A DNA stretch of 64,000 bases from Phycisphaerae bacterium (GTDB taxonomy: Bacteria; Planctomycetota; Phycisphaerae; UBA1845). Shown here piece by piece: positions 1 to 8,674 of this stretch (the stretch's first letter is position 1; every line of letters begins with the position of its first letter). A program made the position numbers and the translations under genes. A model generated the notes under the pieces. It was not told where the DNA came from. It saw only the letters and a list, made by a program, of their open reading frames with translations, and ran no database searches. The stretch is from NCBI GenBank assembly GCA_028289375.1, contig JANQQK010000062.1:1-64000 (forward strand), given 5' to 3'.

Positions 1-1
1 C

Positions 2-3000
2 GAACGCGCCCCAGGCGGCGATCGCACCGAAGCCATCCCCTCCGACGACGTCGGCGAGTCGCTCATGTACAACATCAACGTCAAAGCCGACAAACGCACC
101 AACATCCTGCTCGTCGCAGGTCGCCCGCTGCAGTTGGCCCTCGCACGCTCGGTCGTCGAAGAACTCGACGTGCCGATGTCGGCCGCCCGCTTCCCGCTCA
201 AGCTCCTCTTCTGCGGACAGAACGTCGACGCAGGCCGCGTCAAAGCCATCGTCAGCGAATTGTTCACCAAGCGCAAGGAAGCCCTCGAAAAGACCGACGT
301 CGGCGAAATTGCCATCGCCCGTGAAGAGGTTTTCGTCGCCGTCGACGCACGCAGCAATGCCCTGATCGTTTCCGCCAGCGAGGAAAACTACGCCGAAATC
401 CGCAGCGTCGTCGAAGAACTCAACGTCGCCGTCGACCGCCTCGTCGACAGCATCCGCATCATCAACTGCGAGAACACGCACGCCGCCGATCTCGCCACCA
501 AAATCGACGAACTCTGGGAACGCAAGTCCAAGCTCCGCAGCAACGACGAACTGCCCGAGGACAAACCCATCCTCGTCGCCGACACGCGCTCCAACGCACT
601 CATCATCGCCTCGAGCAACGAAGACTTCGCCGAAATCACCGACCTCGTCGCCAAGCTTGAGTCTCAACCACTCTCGCCCATCGCCGAAATCCGCCTCGTC
701 ACCCTCGCCAACAACGACGCCTCGCAGGTCTCCGACATGCTCAAGCAGCTCTTCGAAGAGCGCGCCGAGCAGCGTCTCGCCCAGGGCCAAGAAGAAAACC
801 CCGCCGACCGCGTCGCCATCGCCGCCGACGCCGCCACCAACACCATGCTCATCGCCTGCAGCCGCGAAAACTACGACGAGATGGCCCGCATCATCGACGC
901 CATCGACATCGAGCCAGACATGGAAGGCGTCATCCGCATCTTCGTCCTGCGAAACGCCGAAGCCCAACCCGTCTCGGAGAAAATCCAAGAGCTTTTCGAT
1001 CAAGGCCTGTACAACCCAACTGTCGGCATCGGCGAGAACACCATCGTCGAAGAGCGTCAGAAGGTCGCCATCATCGCCGACGTCCGCTCCAACTCGATCA
1101 TCGTCAGCGCCTCCAAGCCAAACCTCTCCCTCGTCGAAACGCTGATCGACCGCATGGACGGTGAAATCTCCGACCTCTTCGCCGACAACTACAAACTCTT
1201 CCAGCTCAAGCACGCCGACGCCGTCAAACTCGTCGACATGCTCGACAAGGTCTTCGAAGGCCAGGCCTCCGCCGCCTCCGATCAGGACATCTTCCCCAAA
1301 CCCACCATCATCGCCGACCCGCGCAGCAACACGCTCGTCATCTCCGGTACACGCGACGCCATCGGCCGATGCGGTGGACTCGTCGCACAGCTCGACCGAC
1401 CCGCCGGTCCGCCAAGCTCCGTCTTCGAGGTCTACGCACTTGCCCACGGCTCCGCCGCCAAGCTCGCCACACGCATGCAGGAGCTCTTCGACAAACGCTC
1501 GGAAGGCCAGGAAGACGTCGGCACCCCGATCTTCATCCAGGCCGACGAAGCCTCCAACAGCCTCATCGCCAGCGCCTCACGCGACGACCACGCGCTCATC
1601 GTGGGACTGCTCGACCTGCTCGACAAACCATCCAACATTGCCAAACAGTTCAACATCTACCCGCTCCAAGCCGGCAAAGCCGAAACCATCGCCGAAACCC
1701 TCGACCAGCTCTTCCAGCAGCAGGCCGAAGGCGCCAGCGGTCGAGCCGACGCCATCGCCGTCCAGGCTGACCCACGCAGCAACTCGCTGGTTGTCTGGGC
1801 ATCCGCATCCGAAATGGACAACATCGGTGCCATCATCGACAAGCTCGACACCGCACGACCCGCCGTCGAGATGATGATGCGCGTCGTCCGCCTGCGTCAG
1901 GCGTTGGCCGAGGACTTCGCCGAATCCTTCACCGAAACACTCTTCGCCGGTGAATCAGGCGGTGACGACGAAAAAGCCGTCATCGTCTCCTTCGTCCAGA
2001 AGCACGACGATGGCACCGAGTCCGTCCGCAAGCTTCTCCGCCAGGACATCACCATCACACCCGACATGCGGACAAACTCGCTCATGGTGATGGCCCCCGC
2101 TGAAAGCATGGACATGCTCGAGTCCCTCATTCAGGATTTCGACAGCATCGCCCCCGTCGCAGCCGAAATCAGCTTCTACCAGCTTGCCAACGCAGACGCC
2201 GAAGAAGTCAAAGATCGCCTCGACGAGATCTTCGCCACAGAAGAGCAAGACAGCTCCGACAACCTCGAACAACGCATTGTCTTCGGAGGTGAAGGCGGCG
2301 GAACAGTCTCAGTCTCTGGCGGCGAAGGCGGCGCGAGTCGACAGATGATCCGTTTCACCGCAGACCGCCGAACAAACTCCATCATCGCGGCCGGAAACCG
2401 TGTCGACATCGACATGGCTGAGAACCTCATCCGCATGCTCGACTCACAGTCCATCGACGAGCGCGTCCAGGAGGTCTACCGGCCACGCAACATCAATGCC
2501 AACACGATGGCCGACAGCCTTCAGCAGTTTGTTGAAGCTGAGAACGCGCTTCTCGATGAGTTGAACGACGAAAGCTCCATCCGCCGCCGCGCTGAAAAGC
2601 AGATCAGCGTCGTCGGCGATGAAGAGGCCAATTTGCTCCTCGTCGGAACCAGCCCGAAGTACTACGACGACGTCAGCGAGTTGATCCGCCAGATCGACCG
2701 TCCCGAACCACAGGTCATGATCTCCGTGCTCATCGCCGAAGTCTCCGTCGATGACCGTTTCGAGCTCGGCGTCGAATTCGCCGCTCAAGACCTGCTCTTC
2801 TCGCAGAACGCCTTCCAAGGCCCCAACGGAACCGTCCTCGGTAACGGATTCGACATCGTCGCCGGAACCGATATCGGCGCCTCTCCGACGGGGTTCGGTG
2901 GGTTCTCGCTCACCATTTCCGGTGAAGATTTCGGCTTCCTCTTCCGCGCCCTCGAGCAGGAAGGCCAACTCGAAGTCCTCTCGCGTCCCACGCTTCTCGT

Positions 3001-3763
3001 TCAGAACAACGCAACCGGAAACATCAACATCGGCGACAGTGTCCCGATCGTCTCAGGCCAGACAAGTGCCGGCGGTCAGAGCGCAACCCAGATTCAATAC
3101 GAAGACGTCGGCATCATTCTCGACGTCACGCCGCACATCAATCCCGACGGCTACGTTAACCTTGAGATTGCCCCCGAAATCTCGCAGATATCCAACCAAG
3201 CTTTGCAAGTGTCCGAAGGCCTCGTCGCCACCGTCTTCTCACAGCGAACCGCCGAAACAACCGTCACCGTTCGTGACGGCGAAACCGTCATCCTCGGTGG
3301 CCTCATCACAGAAACTGTCGAAGATGCCGTCAACAAGGTGCCCATCCTCGGCGACATCCCCTACCTCGGTGAAATGTTCAAGACCACGACCAAGATCTCG
3401 TCCAAGAGCGAATTGCTCATCGTCCTCTCCGTCGATGTTGTGCGCGATGAGTATGAATTGCGGGAGACGTCCGAACGTGAGCGCGACATCGCCCAGTTCC
3501 TGCCCGAACGCGTCAAGCGCCATCGCCTCATGCAGGGCTTGCGCATCAAGCCCGACGATGAAGTCTTTGGACCGGTCGAGGACGTCGATCCCGTGCAACA
3601 GCAGGATGCACCCGCAGAGCCCAGACGCGACAAAGCCATCTACGGCCCAAGCCTCAAAACGTACGGTCCTGCCACGCCCACCGCGGCCAAGAAAACAGAC
3701 GAAATGCCCAGGCGCGCCGGTTTGAAGACCTATGGCCCGCGGCTCGTGCGTGACGACGGATGA
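2..3763 (+). CDS. Secretin (GspD/PulD-like outer-membrane channel) with at least eleven N-domain repeats, 5' truncated
   Basis: The frame is open to the left edge, so the true start and signal peptide lie outside the window; the first ATG inside is at 65. Numbering from that Met, residues 1-880 hold one partial and ten full repeats of the secretin N1-type fold, each ending in a line like ADxRSNxLIVxAS (about 43-120, 128-199, 206-281, 289-364, 376-445, 453-522, 528-597, 602-694, 699-795, 799-880). Residues 883-1150 are the secretin beta-barrel domain with the signature VPILGDIPYLGEMF. Ordinary GspD has three or four such N domains, so the periplasmic part is much longer than usual. A polar tail carries three copies of YGP (IYGPSL, KTYGPA, KTYGPR). 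The stop overlaps the next start. Type II secretion or type IV pilus use cannot be separated from this fragment. Confidence 0.93.
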   Translation, partial: ERAPGGDRTEAIPSDDVGESLMYNINVKADKRTNILLVAGRPLQLALARSVVEELDVPMSAARFPLKLLFCGQNVDAGRVKAIVSELFTKRKEALEKTDVGEIAIAREEVFVAVDARSNALIVSASEENYAEIRSVVEELNVAVDRLVDSIRIINCENTHAADLATKIDELWERKSKLRSNDELPEDKPILVADTRSNALIIASSNEDFAEITDLVAKLESQPLSPIAEIRLVTLANNDASQVSDMLKQLFEERAEQRLAQGQEENPADRVAIAADAATNTMLIACSRENYDEMARIIDAIDIEPDMEGVIRIFVLRNAEAQPVSEKIQELFDQGLYNPTVGIGENTIVEERQKVAIIADVRSNSIIVSASKPNLSLVETLIDRMDGEISDLFADNYKLFQLKHADAVKLVDMLDKVFEGQASAASDQDIFPKPTIIADPRSNTLVISGTRDAIGRCGGLVAQLDRPAGPPSSVFEVYALAHGSAAKLATRMQELFDKRSEGQEDVGTPIFIQADEASNSLIASASRDDHALIVGLLDLLDKPSNIAKQFNIYPLQAGKAETIAETLDQLFQQQAEGASGRADAIAVQADPRSNSLVVWASASEMDNIGAIIDKLDTARPAVEMMMRVVRLRQALAEDFAESFTETLFAGESGGDDEKAVIVSFVQKHDDGTESVRKLLRQDITITPDMRTNSLMVMAPAESMDMLESLIQDFDSIAPVAAEISFYQLANADAEEVKDRLDEIFATEEQDSSDNLEQRIVFGGEGGGTVSVSGGEGGASRQMIRFTADRRTNSIIAAGNRVDIDMAENLIRMLDSQSIDERVQEVYRPRNINANTMADSLQQFVEAENALLDELNDESSIRRRAEKQISVVGDEEANLLLVGTSPKYYDDVSELIRQIDRPEPQVMISVLIAEVSVDDRFELGVEFAAQDLLFSQNAFQGPNGTVLGNGFDIVAGTDIGASPTGFGGFSLTISGEDFGFLFRALEQEGQLEVLSRPTLLVQNNATGNINIGDSVPIVSGQTSAGGQSATQIQYEDVGIILDVTPHINPDGYVNLEIAPEISQISNQALQVSEGLVATVFSQRTAETTVTVRDGETVILGGLITETVEDAVNKVPILGDIPYLGEMFKTTTKISSKSELLIVLSVDVVRDEYELRETSERERDIAQFLPERVKRHRLMQGLRIKPDDEVFGPVEDVDPVQQQDAPAEPRRDKAIYGPSLKTYGPATPTAAKKTDEMPRRAGLKTYGPRLVRDDG

Positions 3764-4293
3764 GATCACCCGTGACTTTTCCATGGCGTCGATTGGCAGC
3801 ATGGATGCCCGTCGCTGTCCTCCTGCTGACCGGCTGCGAATCAAGCCAGCAAGCTCGCTCCATGCGGCTCCATGAGAACATCGTGGGAGTTCCGCGCTAC
3901 TTCAACAGGCAGAATCCCTGGGTGAACTTCGACAATCCCCCGACCAACACGCCCCAGGGGATGAAAATCGTCGTCTACTTGGAGGCGAAAGAAAACAGAG
4001 GTTCGGGTGTCTATGGAGATGGTATTCTCCAGGCAGATTTATATGAAGTGAGCTTCACGGAAGACGGGCAGGAATCAAGACAACACGTCAAGAATTGGGC
4101 CTATGACCCCGAACAAGCCTCCATGTTCCGAGGCGAACGCACCCGATTGGGGTTGCCCTACAAACTTGTCCTTGGCTGGCCTGAGCTTGACCTCGCCGAC
4201 AAGGAAATCATGATCGCCATCTCCTTCCGCCGAAAAGATGGTCGACTCATCAAAGCCCAACCTGTCCGCATGCGCGTCCCGACGAGGGTGTAA
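3760..4293 (+). CDS. Predicted lipoprotein co-transcribed with the secretin
   Basis: A 177-residue protein with a basic N-terminus, a hydrophobic stretch and the lipobox LLTGC, so it is probably a signal peptidase II substrate anchored by Cys28. The mature part (about 150 residues) looks like a compact beta-rich domain with no motif I recognise. The ATG lies inside the secretin stop region (ATGA overlap), which indicates translational coupling. By position it could be a pilotin or assembly factor for the secretin; this is inference from context only, since I cannot place it in a named pilotin family. Confidence 0.8.
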   Translation: MRSPVTFPWRRLAAWMPVAVLLLTGCESSQQARSMRLHENIVGVPRYFNRQNPWVNFDNPPTNTPQGMKIVVYLEAKENRGSGVYGDGILQADLYEVSFTEDGQESRQHVKNWAYDPEQASMFRGERTRLGLPYKLVLGWPELDLADKEIMIAISFRRKDGRLIKAQPVRMRVPTRV

Positions 4294-5015
4294 TGAAAGC
4301 AGTGCGCGGCATCGCGCTCGTCAGCCTGGTTGTCGCCGCGTGCGCCCAGCCGCTTGGATGTCGACGTCACGGCGATCCCCCTCCCGCGAAACCAGCCGCA
4401 ACCGCCACAACCCCGAGTGAAGAAACCTCGCCCGCTCCAGATCCCCGAACCCCGATCCGGACGCTTGAGTACCTGCGATCCCTCCGCCATCAAAGCCAAT
4501 ACCGCCAACTATCCGAACACCTGTCCGGCGATGCCCGCGACGACCTCGTCTCACTGCTCCGCGCCGTCGATCGACTCGTCGCCGCATCCACCATGCTCAC
4601 CGACCGCGCCCGCACCGCCTACGGCCCGGCCGTTGCCGATCAATTCCGGTACGACAGCTTCACCAACATCGCCGGCCTCTTCTCGCAAGACGTCAAGTTC
4701 ATCTCGGAGGACATCGACGATGATCGCGCCACCGTCGTCTTTCAGATCGCCGATCGCCTCCCCCTTGAGACCGCGAACCTGCGTCGCAACGACAGCCATT
4801 GGACGCTGCTGACCGAACCCATCGGCGAACTGCCCGACGCCATCTTTGATCTCGCAGGCCTGTTCGAACGAATGGCTCGGCGTCTGGTCGAAAAGAAACT
4901 CACCGCCGATCAGGTGCACAGCGAACTCGCCCTCCGCCGTTCGCCGATTCTCAGACGCATTGAGTCAATCGCTGCGCAGCGGGAAGACGCCAAAGAAAAG
5001 GGCACGCGCCCTTGA
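4293..5015 (+). CDS. Predicted lipoprotein, third gene of the secretin operon
   Basis: A 240-residue protein with a signal sequence ending in a lipobox-like PLGC (Cys23), then a Pro/Ala/Thr-rich linker and a mostly helical domain (about 55-230). A central segment, VKFISEDIDDDRATVVFQIA, followed by a tryptophan-containing strand, resembles small proteins of the NTF2-like or DUF4878 type, but this is a loose similarity. The ATG overlaps the previous stop by one base (TAATGA), so it is coupled to the upstream lipoprotein gene. Function unknown; an envelope partner of the secretin is the simplest guess. Confidence 0.75.
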   Translation: MKAVRGIALVSLVVAACAQPLGCRRHGDPPPAKPAATATTPSEETSPAPDPRTPIRTLEYLRSLRHQSQYRQLSEHLSGDARDDLVSLLRAVDRLVAASTMLTDRARTAYGPAVADQFRYDSFTNIAGLFSQDVKFISEDIDDDRATVVFQIADRLPLETANLRRNDSHWTLLTEPIGELPDAIFDLAGLFERMARRLVEKKLTADQVHSELALRRSPILRRIESIAAQREDAKEKGTRP

Positions 5016-5076
5016 AAAGGGCACGTGCCGATGACTCATCCCGCAGTTCTCAATAGTCAGACGGGCAATCCCGAGA

Positions 5077-5439
5077 TTACGCCGAGAAGCTGCTGCCACA
5101 CCCGCAGGTGCTGGTCGCGTTCGGATTGTTGAACACAAAACCGCGACCCATCATGCTGTCCTTGAAGTCCACAACCGTACCCTGCAGGTACAGAAGACTC
5201 CGAGAATCGCAAATCACGTCGACACCGTTGATGTTCCAGTGCTCGTCCGTGTCGCTCATGGTTTCGGTCAGATCCAGCGAGTAGCTGAAACCGCTGCAGC
5301 CGCCGCCCTTCACGCCGACCCGCAGATACATCGGCTTGACCGCCGTCTCCACGCCGCCTTCGCCCCCGGCAGACTCCTGCTGCTGCTTGATGATCGTCCT
5401 GACTTCCTCTGCTGCCCGTTCGGTGATTTCGATCGACAT
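5077..5439 (-). CDS. A-type iron-sulfur carrier (HesB/IscA/ErpA family)
   Basis: A 120-residue protein with the three conserved cysteines of A-type carriers: GGGCSG in the middle and the C-terminal TCGCGSSFS. It carries or transfers Fe-S clusters to apoproteins in the cytoplasm. The start at 5439 (MSIEITERAAEEV) is chosen because AAGGAG lies nine bases upstream; a longer reading to 5472 lacks such a site and adds residues not typical of the family. It is divergent from a YgfZ gene, which also works in Fe-S protein maintenance. Which member of the family (IscA, SufA or ErpA) cannot be decided from the sequence alone. Confidence 0.93.
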   Translation of the reverse strand: MSIEITERAAEEVRTIIKQQQESAGGEGGVETAVKPMYLRVGVKGGGCSGFSYSLDLTETMSDTDEHWNINGVDVICDSRSLLYLQGTVVDFKDSMMGRGFVFNNPNATSTCGCGSSFSA

Positions 5440-5515
5440 GGTCAACCGCTCCTTGATCGCTGTTGTCGCCAAAAATGCGAGGCCACGACCCTTGAGTCGA
5501 GCCCCTTCAAGGGAA

Positions 5516-5544
5516 TATATAGCACCAAATCGGTTCTATTTCAA
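5516..5544 (-). promoter_or_regulatory. Sigma-70 type promoter of the A-type Fe-S carrier gene
   Basis: On the minus strand TTGAAA (5544-5539) and TATATA (5521-5516) are separated by exactly 17 bases. The predicted transcript starts about 70 bases before the ATG at 5439. This is one of the best -35/-10 matches in the window. Confidence 0.7.
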
Positions 5545-5568
5545 CGAAAACTGAATCGTTTCACCGCA

Positions 5569-5597
5569 TGGCCACCATCGTCCCACACGCGTACACT
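5569..5597 (+). promoter_or_regulatory. Candidate sigma-70 promoter of ygfZ
   Basis: TGGCCA (5569-5574) and TACACT (5592-5597) with a 17-base spacer, ending 40 bases before the ygfZ ATG. The -35 matches the consensus at four of six positions. Confidence 0.4.
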
Positions 5598-5637
5598 TTG
5601 GCAGACACGACACGTGTCGCCAGCAGCGAGGAACACC

Positions 5638-6711
5638 ATGCAGGATTGGTCCGCAAGAATCGACAATTGGGTGCAAAATGGCGCCGAAACACGCGAGATT
5701 GGCCAATATCGGACCGTCGACCACTTCGGAGACGTCCAAGCCGAACTGAAAGCAGCCCCCGCAGCCGGGCTGTGTGACCGAGGCTATCGGACCATCCTCG
5801 AAATCACTGGCCAGGACCGCGCGACCTGGCTGCACAACCTCACCACCAACGCCGTGCGTGAGCTGAACGTTGGAGATGGGAATTACAGCTTCGCCGTAAA
5901 CGTGCAGGGCCGCATCCTGTTTGACATGCACGTGCTCGTCGACACAGACCGCATCCTGCTCGATCTCGACCACCGTTGGCTCGACGTTGCCAAGCCCCAC
6001 TTCGACAAGTACATCATCACCGAGGACGTCCAGGTGCGCGATCGTTCGGAAGATTGTACCCGGTTGATGGTGGTTGGCGACCGCGCCACGACGACGATCA
6101 ACGCGCTTGCAGATTCCAACATCCACGCTGCGGCGCAACTTCAGTTGTGCAAGCTTCGCTTCGTCGACAGCGACATCCTGATGTTCAAGCATGACAACGC
6201 CGGGTTGGCCGGTGTCGATCTCATTGTTCCCAAGGCGGCTGTCGTGCAGGTTTGGGACGCGCTGGCGGCTGCAGGAGCAAATCCGGTGGGATATCACGCC
6301 ATTGAGGCGGTCCGCATCGCCCACAGTGTTCCCTGGCCGGTGTCGGAAATACACGACGATGTTCTTCCGGCTGAGACCGGTCAATTCGATCGTGCGGTGA
6401 GTTTTCGCAAGGGGTGCTACCTTGGCCAGGAAGTGGTCGAGCGTATGCGTTCCCGCAACGTGCAAGCCAAGATACTCGTGCTACTCGAATCACGGGCTCC
6501 GTCGGATGGTTTCGCTGGTTCGCCCGTCGAGTCTGAGGGAAAGAAGGTCGGTGTCGTGACATCCGCCATTCGTTCACCATCTCGCGAGACGACCCTTGCG
6601 CTGGCTTATGTTCGCACCGAGTTGGCAGACGCCGGCCAAAGTTTGAACGTGATGACGAACCCGCCCACCGACGCCGTTGTGACCGAATCGCTCCAGCGCG
6701 ACGATCACTGA
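5638..6711 (+). CDS. ygfZ: YgfZ-type folate-binding protein for Fe-S cluster maintenance
   Basis: A 357-residue member of the YgfZ/GcvT fold. The diagnostic motif KGCYLGQE, with the functional cysteine, is present near residue 260. YgfZ binds tetrahydrofolate and supports synthesis or repair of certain Fe-S enzymes. The start at 5638 has GAGGA shortly upstream; the open frame continues to 5239 but that part runs antisense to the Fe-S carrier gene and is not coding. The divergent layout with an A-type carrier suggests a small Fe-S maintenance locus. A true glycine-cleavage T protein is unlikely because of the KGCYxGQE motif and the lack of gcvH/gcvP neighbours. Confidence 0.92.
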   Translation: MQDWSARIDNWVQNGAETREIGQYRTVDHFGDVQAELKAAPAAGLCDRGYRTILEITGQDRATWLHNLTTNAVRELNVGDGNYSFAVNVQGRILFDMHVLVDTDRILLDLDHRWLDVAKPHFDKYIITEDVQVRDRSEDCTRLMVVGDRATTTINALADSNIHAAAQLQLCKLRFVDSDILMFKHDNAGLAGVDLIVPKAAVVQVWDALAAAGANPVGYHAIEAVRIAHSVPWPVSEIHDDVLPAETGQFDRAVSFRKGCYLGQEVVERMRSRNVQAKILVLLESRAPSDGFAGSPVESEGKKVGVVTSAIRSPSRETTLALAYVRTELADAGQSLNVMTNPPTDAVVTESLQRDDH

Positions 6712-6786
6712 AACTCAGTTTCAACGGTCCTTGCGGTGGATGGCGTGCTATCGGACTTTGACGCCTCAGGAGGGGGGTTCCCGTGG

Positions 6787-6824
6787 CGCAAAAAAAGAGG
6801 CCCGGCGGGGTGGACCGGGCCTTG
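6787..6824 (-). terminator. Rho-independent terminator, minus strand
   Basis: A perfect 8-bp stem (AGGCCCGG / CCGGGCCT, 6798-6805 with 6815-6822) with a 9-base loop. Read on the minus strand it is followed by TCTTTTTTT. No protein gene lies upstream on that strand, which is why a small RNA is proposed. Confidence 0.75.
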
Positions 6825-6830
6825 GGGGAA

Positions 6831-6866
6831 CCGACCCATGGGGGATGGGTCGGTGAGTGGGTTTTT
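6831..6866 (+). terminator. Candidate terminator downstream of ygfZ
   Basis: A 7-bp stem CCGACCC/GGGTCGG with a 9-base loop, followed on the plus strand by a T-containing run ending in GTTTTTG. It may end ygfZ transcription, although the U-tract starts several bases after the stem. Confidence 0.45.
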
Positions 6867-6947
6867 GAACGGTTCAATTATAGAACCCAGATGTAACGAC
6901 ATCGATTCCTGTCGCCAAAAAAAATATCTGGACCTTCTATTGGCCGA

Positions 6948-6976
6948 ATTGTGGTGTTCTCCGCCGAGCGTGTCAA
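6948..6976 (-). promoter_or_regulatory. Sigma-70 type promoter driving the candidate small RNA
   Basis: A perfect TTGACA (minus strand, 6976-6971), a 17-base spacer and CACAAT (6953-6948). It does not point at any protein gene. Confidence 0.55.
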
Positions 6977-7282
6977 GCAGATTCTGGTCCAAACGGTGAT
7001 GTGAATTACGGGATTATACTAATATGGCCGTGTGAAGAACCACTGTAATTATATCGTAAATATAAGGTTGCGCGGATTGTGTATCCGTGCATGATCCGTG
7101 CGTGCCTGTGAAAAATTTTTGGCTCAGGCGCTGAGACGCACTGGGCCATTCGACCGGGGCGTTGGCTCGTCGTTCGGATTTCAGCGGTTCAGTGCGGATT
7201 GTGGAAATATGTCGGGCGAGTTCCATGGTTTTCCGGCTGTTGGGACTTGTCGGATGGCTCCGATCACGCCAAGGTGTCGCGC
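6977..7282. other. AT-rich intergenic region upstream of the ECF sigma gene
   Basis: This 306-base gap is visibly richer in A/T than its surroundings, especially 7000-7070. I see no gene, repeat or recognised RNA in it. It should contain the promoter of the ECF sigma gene, but no convincing -35/-10 pair or GAAC-type ECF element stood out. Confidence 0.5.
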
Positions 7283-7837
7283 ATGGCTGAGCGTGGTGCG
7301 GAGCAATTCGAGCAACTCGCCCTTGTGCATCTGGACAGCGTATTCCGGATGGCGCGTCGGTTGGCGCGTGATGAGTCCGAAGCCGATGATCTGGTGCAGG
7401 AGACGTACGTTCGAGCTTTTCGTGCGTTCGGGAAGTTCGAACTGCGCGAGCACGGGATGAAGCCGTGGTTGCTGAAGATTCTGCACAACTGTTTTTACAC
7501 GCATCGCGGCAAGACAAACCGTCAGCCGACCTCGCTCGATGATGCCACGATCGAGCAGTTCCGCGACACGGGTGTCGCGGTGGTTGAGACGTCGGCTGCA
7601 GAAGTCGACTGGGATGCGATCGATGAAGAATTGAAACATGCAGTCGATGGCATTCCGGAAGACTACCGCGTTGTGTTGCTTTTGTGGTCGTTCGAGGAGC
7701 TAAGCTACAAGGAGATTGCCGAGATCTGCGACGTGCCGGTTGGAACCGTGATGAGCCGACTGTTTCGAGCTCGCCGCCTGCTGGCCGACAAGCTGGCTGA
7801 CTTCGCTGAGCGGGAGAATGTGCGGAAGAAGGCTTAA
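7283..7837 (+). CDS. ECF (group 4) RNA polymerase sigma factor
   Basis: A 184-residue protein with sigma region 2 at about residues 10-75 (containing DESEADDLVQETYVRAFRAF) and region 4 at about 115-170 (containing SYKEIAEICDVPVGTVMSRL, the helix-turn-helix), with no region 3. It directs RNA polymerase to a specific regulon. The start at 7283 has AAGGTG six bases upstream. The adjacent gene encodes a zinc-binding anti-sigma factor, the usual partner. The closest overall type is RpoE/SigW-like. Confidence 0.92.
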   Translation: MAERGAEQFEQLALVHLDSVFRMARRLARDESEADDLVQETYVRAFRAFGKFELREHGMKPWLLKILHNCFYTHRGKTNRQPTSLDDATIEQFRDTGVAVVETSAAEVDWDAIDEELKHAVDGIPEDYRVVLLLWSFEELSYKEIAEICDVPVGTVMSRLFRARRLLADKLADFAERENVRKKA

Positions 7838-7840
7838 GTG

Positions 7841-8674
7841 ATGGATTGTCAGGAGTTTAGATCAAAGCTGGATGAGTACGCGGATGATGCAGCCGACGCC
7901 GATTGGTCCGCGGCCGCCGAAGAGCACGTGGCTGGTTGCGCGGAATGCGGCGCTGCGGTGGCGGGAATTCGCAAGATGCGGGCTGCTCTGCGCCGCACGG
8001 TCATGTCGGAGCGGGTACCGTCAGACTTGGCAGATCGCGTTCGCGGTGCGATTCGGGCGGAGGCATCGACGGGCATGCCAATTGATCGGGATCACCCTCC
8101 TGCGACGTTGTCGTTTGGCCGTTGGGTGACGCCGCTTGCGATGGCGGCGGCGGTGGCGCTTGTGTTTGTTGGTTCGCAATTCATGCCGCAAGGGGTGCCA
8201 TCCGGTGGTCCGCAGGGCGACGTCGAGGCGACTTGGGTCAGCGCCGTCCGTACCGTGCACGCCAAATGTCTGATGAGCGGGGAGGCTCACCATGCGGATG
8301 GGCTGCCACGGGAACTTTCGGCATTGCGGGGTGCGTTGAAGACCACATTGGCGCTGGACGTGCTGGTACCCGATCTGTCGGCGGCGGGCTTTAAGCTGCA
8401 CAGTGCGGATATGTGTCGCATTCAAGGTGTTCCAGGTGCGCACCTGGTGTATGAGCGAGAATCTGATGAAAAACTCGTGTCGCTATTCACCATCGCCCAG
8501 ACGGGCGTGTTTGAACCGACTGAGTCGTTCAAGCTCGGCGATCGCGCTGCCTTCGTTTGCACAAACGACAAAGCCCCGGTGATGTCGTGGGAAAACGCAT
8601 CGTCGACGTTTGTTTTCTGTGGCGAGATTGAGGCTGCGTCGATGGCCACCTTGGGAACGGGCTTGGCGGACTAA
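7841..8674 (+). CDS. Membrane-anchored zinc-binding anti-sigma factor
   Basis: Residues 3-36 carry a ZAS-type zinc motif (Cys3, then HVAGCAEC with His29, Cys33 and Cys36), the part that holds the ECF sigma factor inactive. A single membrane helix follows at about 97-118, and the remaining 160 residues would be periplasmic. The start at 7841 (ATG) sits eight bases after an AGAAGG site; a GTG three bases earlier is possible. Release would need regulated proteolysis of the membrane helix; a site-2 protease of the RseP type is encoded elsewhere in this window, though a link is not shown. Confidence 0.85.
   Translation: MDCQEFRSKLDEYADDAADADWSAAAEEHVAGCAECGAAVAGIRKMRAALRRTVMSERVPSDLADRVRGAIRAEASTGMPIDRDHPPATLSFGRWVTPLAMAAAVALVFVGSQFMPQGVPSGGPQGDVEATWVSAVRTVHAKCLMSGEAHHADGLPRELSALRGALKTTLALDVLVPDLSAAGFKLHSADMCRIQGVPGAHLVYERESDEKLVSLFTIAQTGVFEPTESFKLGDRAAFVCTNDKAPVMSWENASSTFVFCGEIEAASMATLGTGLAD

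Larger units (their letters stand above)
6787..6941 (-). ncRNA. Candidate small non-coding RNA (about 155 nt, or 85 nt from an inner start)
   Basis: A minus-strand promoter (TTGACA, 17 bases, CACAAT at 6976-6948) faces a strong terminator ending at about 6787, with no credible reading frame between. The RNA would contain a hairpin CCGACCC/GGGTCGG (6831-6853) before the terminator hairpin. A second -10-like TATAAT (6882-6877) could give an RNA of about 85 nt. I do not recognise 6S RNA, tmRNA, RNase P or a riboswitch. The evidence is promoter, structure and terminator only. Confidence 0.45.

Noticed and set aside
7014..7517. Minus-strand 167-codon frame upstream of the ECF sigma gene, which might have used the terminator at 6787
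   Set aside because: It runs antisense into the sigma gene, has no ribosome site and has a shadow-like composition rich in Arg, Ser and Thr.
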